From positions 1 through 5,328 of the forward strand of contig CAZMRK010000563.1 in the NCBI GenBank assembly GCA_964568355.1: 5,328 nucleotides of DNA, given 5' to 3'. Below, one piece after another: positions 1 through 5,328 of this stretch. The stretch comes from JAJPJX01 sp964568355. Lineage in GTDB: Bacteria; Acidobacteriota; Terriglobia; Bryobacterales; Bryobacteraceae. How positions within the stretch are numbered: the first letter of the stretch is position 1; every line of letters starts with the position of its first letter. The notes below the pieces were generated by a model. That model saw only the letters and a list, made by a program, of their open reading frames with translations, was not told the DNA's origin and made no database searches. The translations under genes and the position numbers were made by a program.

Positions 1-101
1 AGGCCGACCTGTTTTTCTTCCAGCGTGCTCAAGCGGAAGATCTCGTAATCGGCATCGCCCACGCGCAGCTTGGACGCTGCTCCGAACGTATTTTTGGACA
101 T
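1..101 (-). CDS. acnA: Aconitate hydratase (AcnA type), N-terminal fragment
   Basis: Aconitase interconverts citrate and isocitrate in the TCA cycle, using a [4Fe-4S] cluster in the cytoplasm. Only the first 33 codons lie in the window; the gene runs off the left edge. The fragment begins MSKNTFGAASKLRVGDADYE and continues IFRLSTLEEKQVG. From memory this matches the start of AcnA/IRP1-type aconitases: an SxxTFGA-like opening, a short strand ending in a Y-E/H-I-F/Y-R-L motif, then L-E-K. The cluster cysteines and active-site residues lie outside the window and cannot be checked. The ATG is fixed because an in-frame TAA lies four codons upstream, inside the TATAAT element, with no other start between. 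There is no Shine-Dalgarno sequence. argS lies 142 bp upstream on the same strand, but the -10 element next to the start suggests separate transcription. The short length limits certainty, but I see no better alternative. Confidence 0.8.
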   Translation of the reverse strand, partial: MSKNTFGAASKLRVGDADYEIFRLSTLEEKQVG

Positions 102-109
102 CAGTACAG

Positions 110-115
110 ATTATA
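110..115 (-). promoter_or_regulatory. -10 element (TATAAT) for acnA, leaderless geometry
   Basis: On the minus strand a perfect TATAAT sits in the context GCTATAATC. Only 8 nt separate it from the acnA ATG. A start site about 7 nt after the hexamer would fall at or within 1-2 nt of the ATG, predicting a leaderless transcript. No good TTGACA-like -35 is found at 16-18 bp spacing. The same context and spacing recur at the ferredoxin gene and, with one change, at argS. Confidence 0.65.
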
Positions 116-205
116 GCTGGAGCCTGCGGAACGAATGGCCGCGCGCGATTTATTTGAGGGACCGACAACCGCCGATGGACCCTGATTCACGCAGATGGCG
201 GACTT

Positions 206-221
206 ATGATAGCGCTCTCAT
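206..221. repeat. Imperfect 16-bp dyad in the argS-acnA gap
   Basis: On the plus strand the sequence is ATGATAGCGCTCTCAT. It is palindromic except for one mismatched pair (positions 210 and 217) and is centred on AGCGCT. It lies about 105 bp upstream of the acnA start and overlaps the edge of the hairpin at 220-239 by two bases. It could be a regulator-binding site for acnA, part of a 3'-end structure of argS, or chance. No known operator consensus was recognised. Confidence 0.3.
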
Positions 222-239
222 CGGCCCGGCGGGACCGAT
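220..239 (-). terminator. Hairpin just after argS, possible weak terminator
   Basis: Read on the minus strand, the sequence from 239 down to 220 is ATCGGTCCCGCCGGGCCGAT. It folds into an 8-bp stem (seven Watson-Crick pairs and one G-U) with a CGCC tetraloop. It begins four bases after the argS stop codon (TAG at 244-246). The next bases, GAGAGCGCT, contain no U-run, so it does not meet the intrinsic-terminator definition. It may protect the mRNA 3' end or aid factor-dependent termination. It fits with acnA having its own promoter. Confidence 0.4.
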
Positions 240-243
240 TGGG

Positions 244-2202
244 CTACATATAGGCCGGCAATTCGATCCCCAGGATGTCCAAGGTGTGTTCCAACTGCCG
301 CCGGAAGAAATCTGTCATCCAAAGAAGAAACACTTTCTTCTCCCGGTTTTCTTCGTGGATGATCGGGTATTGGTGATAGAAGTTATTGAACGCCTGGGCT
401 AACTGGAAGGCGTATTTGGCTACATGGGCCGGCTCGCCGGCGGTCACGGCGCGCTCGACCGCCGAATCGGCCTTCGAAGCGGCCAGGAGCACTTGCCAGA
501 AGTCTTCGGCTTGTAACTGGCGCTCCAGTGCTCCGGCGCTCAACTCCGCGGCGAAGTCCGGCACACGCTCGCCTTTTTCTTCGAGCTTGCGCAGGATGTT
601 CCGGGCACGCACGGCGGCATACTGCACGTATGGTCCGGTCTCCCCTTCGAAGCTCAGCGCTTCCTGAAAATCGAAAGCGATTACGGAATTGCGCGTATAC
701 TTCAACAGGAAATAGCGCAACGCGCCCACCGCGATCTGCGTCGCGATCTTCTGCTGTTCTTCGGCCGGGACCTCGGCATGGCGCGAGGCTACTTCTTCGA
801 GCGCCTTCTCAATCAAGGTATCGATCAGATCGTCGGCTTTTACGCCCAGGCCTTTGCGCCCGGAGACCTCAATATACGGCCGTTTGCGATCTTCTTCGGA
901 CAGCGAAATGCCAAGATCCGCGCAGCAGCGCGGCGACAGCGCTACCATTTCGTACGAGAAGTGGATCGACTGCTCCGCCTGCGCGGTGAAGCCGAGCGCC
1001 TTCAACCCCGCCACCACCACATCCTGCAAATACGACTGGCGCACATCGATGACGTTGTATACCCGGCTGCCGTGTCCAAACGCCGGCACCGGGACGCCGG
1101 GATCCGCGGACTGGTCTGTCGTTACCCACAGCAGGCGACCGTCAGCGTAGCGGCTGAGCGGGCGATAGTAGAAATCTTTGCCCAGCAGCCCGAACTTCCA
1201 AAGCTGATAAGCGATGTCCTTGCCTACATAGGTGACGGTACCGTTGGAGCGCACAATCACCTTGCTGTCTTCCGATTCGGTGTCGGCCGAAAACGCCGCC
1301 GCCGGCATTACCCAGCAGCCGGCGTTCTTGCCTTCCGTCTCGAAATAGATAGCCTTCCGGTCCTTCAACAGCTCGAATGCCGAGGCCCAGAACTTCAGGT
1401 GCAGGATCTCGCTTTCGCGCGGCAGCACGTCATACTCGACACCCAACCGAAGCATCGTCGCGAGGTGCTTCTCCACAATAGCGTCGGCCACCAAGTGCGC
1501 CATCTCAGCTTGCGCGCCCTGGCCTGCTTCAATGGCATGCAGCGTTTCACTCCGCCAGGCCAGGGATTCCCGGACTTCCTGATAATGTGTCGAGGTGCGG
1601 GCGTAGAGATCCCAGCACAGATAGTCGAATCGCACGGCAGGATCGCGGATGAGCTTTTGCACTTCGGCCGGTGTTTTCTTCTCCAGGTAGTGGAAGCCCA
1701 CGACTACATCGGCCACTTGCACTCCGGTGTTGTCGATGTAGTTCTGCACCTCGACTTGCTCACCCAGCGCGCGCAGCATCCGCACGAAAGTATCGCCCAG
1801 AGCGGCGTTACGCAGGTGGCCAATATGGGCTGCCTTGTTGGGATTGATATTGGTGTGCTCGACGATGATCTTCTGCGCGGCGGCGGTGTCGGCCTGCGGA
1901 GCCGGGCGTAACAGGCTGCCCCCGTAGGCCGGGCGGTCGAAGCGAATGTTCAGATATCCGTTACCGGCCACTTCGATCGCCGCTACGCCTTCGATCGGCC
2001 CGATGGCGGCAGCCAGATCCGCGGCAATCTTTTTGGGCGCCTGTCGCAGTTGTCGCGCCAGTTGGAAAGCGGCGGGCACGGCGATCTCGCCGAATTCACT
2101 TTGCCTGGGCTGCTCGATAGTGACCGCCAGATCGGTGCCGTAGCGCTCCAGAATGTGTTGGTGAAATGCCGCCTGGATTCGTTTTTCTAGTAGATGGAAC
2201 AC
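244..2202 (-). CDS. argS: Arginine--tRNA ligase (arginyl-tRNA synthetase)
   Basis: This cytoplasmic class I enzyme charges tRNA-Arg using arginine and ATP. The 652-residue protein shows the family's order. An N-terminal tRNA-recognition domain covers about 1-100, with QSEFGEIAVP at 34-43. The Rossmann catalytic core starts at about 111 with IVEHTNINPNKAAHIGH, whose HIGH motif is 126-129, followed by NYIDNTGVQ (154-162). SGRKGLGVKADDL at 447-459 replaces a canonical KMSKS, which most ArgS enzymes lack. The C-terminal DALR-type anticodon-binding helices begin near LKYTRNSV (500-507) and include EGETGPYVQYAA. It is longer than E. coli ArgS (577 residues), partly through an apparent insertion at about 338-378. 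The start is GTG: the frame is open further upstream but offers no start codon before it enters the kinase gene. There is no Shine-Dalgarno, and a TATACT lies 9 nt upstream. The kinase gene ends 28 bp before it. Confidence 0.97.
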   Translation of the reverse strand: MFHLLEKRIQAAFHQHILERYGTDLAVTIEQPRQSEFGEIAVPAAFQLARQLRQAPKKIAADLAAAIGPIEGVAAIEVAGNGYLNIRFDRPAYGGSLLRPAPQADTAAAQKIIVEHTNINPNKAAHIGHLRNAALGDTFVRMLRALGEQVEVQNYIDNTGVQVADVVVGFHYLEKKTPAEVQKLIRDPAVRFDYLCWDLYARTSTHYQEVRESLAWRSETLHAIEAGQGAQAEMAHLVADAIVEKHLATMLRLGVEYDVLPRESEILHLKFWASAFELLKDRKAIYFETEGKNAGCWVMPAAAFSADTESEDSKVIVRSNGTVTYVGKDIAYQLWKFGLLGKDFYYRPLSRYADGRLLWVTTDQSADPGVPVPAFGHGSRVYNVIDVRQSYLQDVVVAGLKALGFTAQAEQSIHFSYEMVALSPRCCADLGISLSEEDRKRPYIEVSGRKGLGVKADDLIDTLIEKALEEVASRHAEVPAEEQQKIATQIAVGALRYFLLKYTRNSVIAFDFQEALSFEGETGPYVQYAAVRARNILRKLEEKGERVPDFAAELSAGALERQLQAEDFWQVLLAASKADSAVERAVTAGEPAHVAKYAFQLAQAFNNFYHQYPIIHEENREKKVFLLWMTDFFRRQLEHTLDILGIELPAYM

Positions 2203-2211
2203 GAAACTACG

Positions 2212-2217
2212 AGTATA
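2212..2217 (-). promoter_or_regulatory. -10 element (TATACT) for argS, leaderless geometry
   Basis: On the minus strand TATACT (5 of 6 matches to TATAAT) occurs as GCTATACTC, 9 nt before the argS GTG. The predicted transcript would begin within a few nucleotides of the start codon. It lies in the 28-bp gap after the kinase stop, so any -35 region would overlap the 3' end of the kinase gene; no convincing -35 hexamer is seen. It implies argS can be transcribed independently of the kinase. Confidence 0.5.
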
Positions 2218-2230
2218 GCCTGGGGCGCGA

Positions 2231-4252
2231 TCACCGCTCCAGCGCGGTCTTTACCTGCGTCGCCAGCGCTCTGGCGGTATACGGCTTTTGCAGAAAGCCG
2301 GCCAGCCCTCCGCCGGTGAAGTGCCGCGTGGCTTCCACCTCGTTGAATCCACTGGTGAGGATGATCTTAATCTCCGGTCGTATCCGTTTCATCTCGTGCA
2401 AAGTTTCTTCCCCACTCATCGTCGGCATGGTCAGGTCCAGAAGGACCACGTCGATCTGCGGGGATTCCAGAAACACACGCAGGGCTACGCGACCGTCTTC
2501 CGCTTCCAGAACGGAGTAGCCGTATTTCCTCAGCGCATAGCAGGCGGTGGCACGGACAATCGGTTCATCATCCACTACGAGGATGGTACCGCGGCCTCTC
2601 AGGTCAGAGGGGATCGGGTCCACCGGAAGCGCCGCCACAGGTTGTTGCAGGGCAGGCAGGAACATTTGAAACGTCGTCCCTTTGCCCGGCGCGCTATCGA
2701 CCTTGAGAGCTCCCTTGTGGCCACGAATGATGCCTTGCACGGCCGAAAGGCCAAGACCTCTGCCCTGAAATTTGGTGGTGAAGAACGGATCAAAGATCTT
2801 CGTGATCGTGACTTCATCCATTCCCGTTCCGGTGTCCTGCACCTCCATAACCACATACAGGCCCGCGGTGATTTCGTAGGGCAGCGTAAGCGTGGCCAGG
2901 TCCGCGCTGCGGAGTTCCCGTACGCTTGTGTAGATTCGCACCGTGCCGGGCTCATCGCCAATCGCCTCGGCGCCATTGATCACAAGATTCATAATGACCT
3001 GTTGGATCTGGGCTACGTCGACTTCGATCGCCGGCAAGTCAGGAGCCAAGCTGAGGTGCACCTGTACGTTCTTGGGGATGGCTGCCTGCACCAGGCCGGC
3101 AATTTCTCTTACCAGTTCCGACAGGTCAATCGAGTGCGTCTCAAACCGGCCTTTGCCGGCATAGGCCAGCAGTTGGCGGGTCAGCGCGGCGGCCCGTTCC
3201 GAGGCCACGACGACTTCTTTCAGCAGTCGGTGATTTTCATTGGTTTCCGGCAGACTATCGGCTACCAGGCTGGCGTTGCCCAGGATGCCCACGAGCAGGT
3301 TATTGAAGTCGTGTGCGATGCCGCCGGCCAGCACGCCCAGACTCTCCAGCTTGGCGGTCTGTCGCAGTTGCTCTTCGAACAGCTTTCGTTCGGTGATATC
3401 GCGATTGATCTCCAGGAACCCCACGGGCCGGCCGTTCAGATCTCGCCGCAGCGCCCACCGGCTCGAGAGGGTGAGGACGGTCCCGTCTTTACGGGTGTGT
3501 ATCAACTCGCCCTGCCAGGTTCCCCGCTCCAGCAAAATAGCGTGCAACTTTTGGAGCGAATCCGGAAACTGTGTTCGCAGCAGGTCGTGCGAGATGGTTC
3601 CGACAGCTTCTTCGGCGGTCCAGCCGTAGGTTCGCTCGGCGCCTTTGCTCCAGAATTCTACTGTGCCATCCAGGCGGAGCGAGAGAATCGCATCCTGGGC
3701 AAGATCCAGTAATTCGGCATGATGCTGCAGCCGATCCATCATTTGCAGCCGTTCGATGGTGGTTTCCACGTAATGGCTGACGGCATGGAGAAGTTCCAGG
3801 TCTCGCTGGTTGAAATCGTCGCGAGTCCGTGAGCCAAATAGCAGGGTGCCCAGCAGCCGCTGTCCGGAAACTAACGGATCGCATACGCATACCCGGATTC
3901 CGAAATCGCGGGCTATGGCAGTCTGGTCATCGTGGCTGTTTTGGATGTCGATGGCGACAATGCCTGCGCGAGTTTGCGCTACCGTTCCGGAGATGGATTG
4001 GCCAAAGGGGAGATAGTAAACCCGTCGCGCAGCCTCCTCCCGGATGCCAGCCCAGGAGGTCAACTCCAGTACATTGCCGCTCTTGCCCACCGTGTAATGG
4101 AAATAAATGTCCATCCCCAGCGGGGCAGCCGCAAAATCAAAAATGGCCCTGACCAGCCGGTCTGGATTCCTAGAGCTGAGCAGATTGAGAATTTCGGCTG
4201 AAAGCGGCTGCAAGTAGCTATTCTTCCATGCCCGAAGCAATTTGGAGCACAA
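2231..4252 (-). CDS. Soluble hybrid sensor histidine kinase (GAF-PAS-HisKA-HATPase-receiver)
   Basis: This is a two-component signalling protein of 673 residues with no membrane segment, so it is probably cytoplasmic. A GAF-like sensor covers about 25-168, with YYLPFGQSISGTVAQ at 79-93. A PAS domain covers about 178-290, ending in the usual DITERK. The HisKA H-box GGIAHDFNNLL has the phospho-acceptor His314. The HATPase has an N-box around Asn422-Asn426, a G1 box DTGTGMD (473-479), an F-box IFDPFFTTK and a G2 box GRGLGLSAV. The C-terminal receiver (about 556-673) has acidic Asp561/Asp562, phospho-acceptor Asp606 in LLDLTMP, Thr633 and Lys656 in QKPY, so all key residues are present. The signal sensed is unknown. 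No HPt domain, DNA-binding domain or partner regulator lies nearby. The start is TTG: an in-frame TAG directly precedes it, no in-frame ATG occurs before residue 47, and AGGGAGG lies 4 nt upstream. The ferredoxin gene is divergent, and argS follows on the same strand. Confidence 0.93.
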   Translation of the reverse strand: MCSKLLRAWKNSYLQPLSAEILNLLSSRNPDRLVRAIFDFAAAPLGMDIYFHYTVGKSGNVLELTSWAGIREEAARRVYYLPFGQSISGTVAQTRAGIVAIDIQNSHDDQTAIARDFGIRVCVCDPLVSGQRLLGTLLFGSRTRDDFNQRDLELLHAVSHYVETTIERLQMMDRLQHHAELLDLAQDAILSLRLDGTVEFWSKGAERTYGWTAEEAVGTISHDLLRTQFPDSLQKLHAILLERGTWQGELIHTRKDGTVLTLSSRWALRRDLNGRPVGFLEINRDITERKLFEEQLRQTAKLESLGVLAGGIAHDFNNLLVGILGNASLVADSLPETNENHRLLKEVVVASERAAALTRQLLAYAGKGRFETHSIDLSELVREIAGLVQAAIPKNVQVHLSLAPDLPAIEVDVAQIQQVIMNLVINGAEAIGDEPGTVRIYTSVRELRSADLATLTLPYEITAGLYVVMEVQDTGTGMDEVTITKIFDPFFTTKFQGRGLGLSAVQGIIRGHKGALKVDSAPGKGTTFQMFLPALQQPVAALPVDPIPSDLRGRGTILVVDDEPIVRATACYALRKYGYSVLEAEDGRVALRVFLESPQIDVVLLDLTMPTMSGEETLHEMKRIRPEIKIILTSGFNEVEATRHFTGGGLAGFLQKPYTARALATQVKTALER

Positions 4253-4256
4253 CTAT

Positions 4257-4263
4257 CCTCCCT
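4257..4263 (-). promoter_or_regulatory. Shine-Dalgarno (AGGGAGG) fixing the kinase TTG start
   Basis: Minus-strand AGGGAGG is followed by ATAG and then the TTG start. Because the ATAG includes an in-frame TAG stop, TTG at 4252 is the first codon possible. The strong purine match supports TTG over other in-frame TTG codons at residues 5 and 14. It is the only clear Shine-Dalgarno sequence in this window. Confidence 0.7.
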
Positions 4264-4281
4264 ATCGTACAGCGCGGGAGG
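4257..4281. repeat. Inverted repeat in divergent promoter region, pairing the kinase Shine-Dalgarno
   Basis: CCTCCC at 4257-4262 and GGGAGG at 4276-4281 are perfect 6-bp inverted arms separated by 13 bp. On the kinase strand, the downstream arm is the GGGAGG of the Shine-Dalgarno and the upstream arm is CCTCCC. A kinase transcript starting beyond 4281 could therefore mask its own ribosome site. As DNA it could instead be a site for a regulator acting on both divergent genes. It is short and may be chance. Confidence 0.3.
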
Positions 4282-4291
4282 GCGATTCCAA
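4264..4291 (-). promoter_or_regulatory. Weak candidate sigma70 promoter for the histidine kinase gene
   Basis: On the minus strand TTGGAA (4286-4291, 4 of 6 matches to TTGACA) is followed after 16 bp by TACGAT (4264-4269, 4 of 6 matches to TATAAT). A transcript from it would start at about 4257, inside the Shine-Dalgarno, which conflicts with use of that site. The true start may lie further upstream, overlapping the ferredoxin promoter. Support is weak. Confidence 0.2.
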
Positions 4292-4297
4292 TGCCGC

Positions 4298-4303
4298 TAT
4301 AAT
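4298..4303 (+). promoter_or_regulatory. -10 element (TATAAT) for the ferredoxin gene, leaderless geometry
   Basis: A perfect TATAAT in the context GCTATAATC ends 8 nt before the GTG start of the ferredoxin gene. The frame has an in-frame TAA within the hexamer, so the start codon cannot lie further upstream. No good -35 is visible at 16-18 bp. A GGGGA run at 4305-4309 is too close to the GTG to be a normal Shine-Dalgarno and would be mostly or wholly outside the mRNA. Confidence 0.65.
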
Positions 4304-4311
4304 CGGGGAAC

Positions 4312-4683
4312 GTGCCGCGGATTACTTTCCTGCCTGCCCGAATCACCATTGAGTTTGCGCCAGGTACCATTCCGTATCAGGGACATGGGAAGCGGGAGTC
4401 GCTGCTGGATGTGGCTTTGCATTTCGGTATTGCTCTCGACCATGCCTGCGGTGGGAACTGCGCCTGTACCACGTGCCATGTGGTGGTGAAATCCGGCGAG
4501 GAGTTCCTCTCCCCGATGGACGAGGACGAAGAAGACCGGCTCTTTTCCGCCGCCGACCTTACGCTCCACTCGCGCCTGGGCTGCCAGGCGGTCGTTCGGG
4601 GCGATGTGGTGGTGGATATCCCCGCGTGGAATCGCAACTATGTCAGCGAAGGCGGCAATCAGGTGGCGAATGGCCAATCGTAA
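4312..4683 (+). CDS. fdx: [2Fe-2S] ferredoxin, ISC/adrenodoxin type
   Basis: This is a small cytoplasmic electron carrier of 123 residues; in bacteria this type usually supplies electrons for Fe-S cluster assembly. Cluster ligands are visible as C-x5-C-x2-C-x35-C: Cys46, Cys52, Cys55 and Cys91, in DHACGGNCACTTCHVVV and RLGCQAVV. The extra Cys50 matches the non-ligand cysteine in the CxC of E. coli-type Fdx. An acidic patch (MDEDEEDRL, 69-77) resembles the partner-docking helix of adrenodoxin-like ferredoxins. The end of the fold, DVVVDIPAWNRNYVSE, is also family-like; the last dozen residues (GGNQVANGQS) are a hydrophilic tail. The start is GTG: an in-frame TAA lies four codons upstream, and the next in-frame ATG is Met69, inside the fold. 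No iscS, iscU, hscA or hscB is adjacent. It is divergent from the kinase and convergent with the unknown gene on its right. Confidence 0.93.
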   Translation: MPRITFLPARITIEFAPGTIPYQGHGKRESLLDVALHFGIALDHACGGNCACTTCHVVVKSGEEFLSPMDEDEEDRLFSAADLTLHSRLGCQAVVRGDVVVDIPAWNRNYVSEGGNQVANGQS

Positions 4684-4684
4684 G

Positions 4685-5328
4685 TTATCGGCCGATGCTC
4701 AGTGTGGAAAGCCGGTCGATCAGTTCTCGCGGAACGGTGGCTTCTACCTGGATGGAGCGTTGTTTCTGTTGCACTGAGACAGTGTCGTAGAGCCGTTCCA
4801 GGTCCGGCTGATTGGGTGGGATGCTGAGCCGCCCCAGGCCCAGAATGCCTCGGGCCGCCACTCCCAATTCCTGGGCGTCCTTCTCCGTGGCAAAGGCGCC
4901 GGTCAGCGTGGCGTGCAGACTCTCTCCTACTTCGGCCAGCAGGACCAGATCCTGCATGGGACCGAAGAACTTGTGCAGGTTGGAGAGGTTGCCGGTACGG
5001 GGAATTACTGCCGCCAGGCGTTGATCCGTGACCGCCCAGACCTGGTTATGGCGGGGCAGAGCCTGCACCCGAGTGACCAGGGCCAGGGGACTGCCGCCGT
5101 TTTTCCGGCGATCGATGGCGGCGCGTACCGCGGCCGGGTCTCCGGACAGGGCGGTGCGGGAATCGACGATGGTCCATTCCTTCGCCTCCGGGTCTCCGGG
5201 CCGGAACGTTCCGCGTGCAATTAAGACGATATTTTTCCCGTCAAAGGCCGCCACCAGTTCCTGAATGTCTTTCCGGTCTGCCCACTGTTTTTGGACCGGT
5301 AGCTTCTGGAAAACCGGGGAGGCCCGCA
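4685..5328 (-). CDS. Protein of unknown function, C-terminal 213 residues (5' end outside window)
   Basis: The frame is open from the right edge to TAA at 4685-4687. The GTG at 5252-5254 is only an internal valine codon, because the reading frame continues upstream without a stop and reads sensibly (FQKLPVQKQWADRKDIQELV). I recognise no enzyme motif. Visible features are strands near NIVLIARGTF, a TIVDSRTALSGDPAAVRAAIDRR segment, an internal RTGNLSNLHKFFGPMQD region and a final QVEATVPRELIDRLSTL. The pattern of 'VLIARGTF', then 'D..TAL.GD.AAVRAAIDRR', then a C-terminal 'V...VP...L..L' resembles, from memory, a poorly characterised family of acidobacterial hypothetical proteins, many with export signals; any signal peptide here would lie outside the window. 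No cysteines or membrane segments are seen in the visible part. The stop codon lies one base from the convergent ferredoxin stop. Confidence 0.8.
   Translation of the reverse strand, partial: RASPVFQKLPVQKQWADRKDIQELVAAFDGKNIVLIARGTFRPGDPEAKEWTIVDSRTALSGDPAAVRAAIDRRKNGGSPLALVTRVQALPRHNQVWAVTDQRLAAVIPRTGNLSNLHKFFGPMQDLVLLAEVGESLHATLTGAFATEKDAQELGVAARGILGLGRLSIPPNQPDLERLYDTVSVQQKQRSIQVEATVPRELIDRLSTLSIGR

Noticed and set aside
180..197. GATTCACGCAGAT-like string resembling dispersed 'CGCAGATTCACGCAGAT' repeats seen in some genomes
   Set aside because: Only one short, imperfect unit is present in this window, so it cannot be called a repeat without the rest of the genome.
70..402. 110-codon plus-strand frame spanning the acnA start, the gap and the argS 3' end
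   Set aside because: It overlaps two better-supported minus-strand genes, has no ribosome site or motif, and would obscure a clear promoter region.
778..1911. 377-codon open frame on the plus strand
   Set aside because: It is antisense to argS in the same codon register as above, with no recognisable motif. argS is unambiguous.
2288..3712. 474-codon open frame on the plus strand
   Set aside because: It lies wholly inside the kinase gene, with codon boundaries coinciding exactly with the kinase codons. In that register, antisense stops arise only from the sense codons TTA, CTA and TCA, which this gene avoids. The kinase protein has every expected motif, while the antisense translation shows none.
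4305..4309. GGGGA as a Shine-Dalgarno for the ferredoxin gene
   Set aside because: It lies 2 nt from the GTG, too close for normal pairing, and falls between the -10 and the expected transcription start.
4297..4677. 126-codon open frame on the minus strand over the ferredoxin gene
   Set aside because: It is again in exact antisense register with a well-supported gene; the plus-strand product has all four cluster cysteines.
5252..5254. GTG as the start of the right-hand gene
   Set aside because: The frame stays open to the window edge with plausible coding upstream, and no Shine-Dalgarno or TATAAT-like element lies at the leaderless spacing. The gene is therefore treated as 5'-truncated.

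Overview
The window is moderately GC-rich bacterial chromosome with tightly packed housekeeping genes. There is no mobile element, CRISPR array, RNA gene or phage signature. The best guess at origin is Acidobacteriota, of the Solibacter/Bryobacter type. This rests on the look of the AcnA N-terminus, the ArgS version with an insertion after its GKDIAY segment, and a C-terminal protein resembling a hypothetical family I associate with that phylum. It is an inference from memory, not a database result.

Layout, left to right: (1) the first 33 codons of aconitase (acnA, minus strand, cut by the window edge); (2) a 142-bp gap holding the acnA -10 element, and a hairpin and a dyad just after argS; (3) a complete arginyl-tRNA synthetase gene (argS, minus strand, GTG start); (4) 28 bp further, a complete soluble hybrid sensor histidine kinase (GAF-PAS-HisKA-HATPase-receiver, minus strand, TTG start); (5) a 59-bp divergent promoter region; (6) an ISC-type [2Fe-2S] ferredoxin gene (plus strand, GTG start); (7) separated by one base, a convergent minus-strand gene for a protein of unknown function, whose 5' end lies beyond the right edge.

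The kinase, argS and acnA are co-oriented but do not look like one operon, because argS and acnA each have their own -10-like element. AcnA (an Fe-S enzyme, if the assignment is right) and the ferredoxin (usually an electron donor in Fe-S assembly) share a cofactor theme. Nothing in the sequence shows that they are linked.

The most notable pattern is in initiation signals. acnA, argS and the ferredoxin gene all carry GCTATA(A/C)TC with the -10 hexamer ending only 8-9 nt before the start codon and no usable Shine-Dalgarno sequence. This geometry predicts leaderless mRNAs. The kinase is the exception, with a strong AGGGAGG Shine-Dalgarno before a TTG start. No clearly novel multi-gene system is visible.
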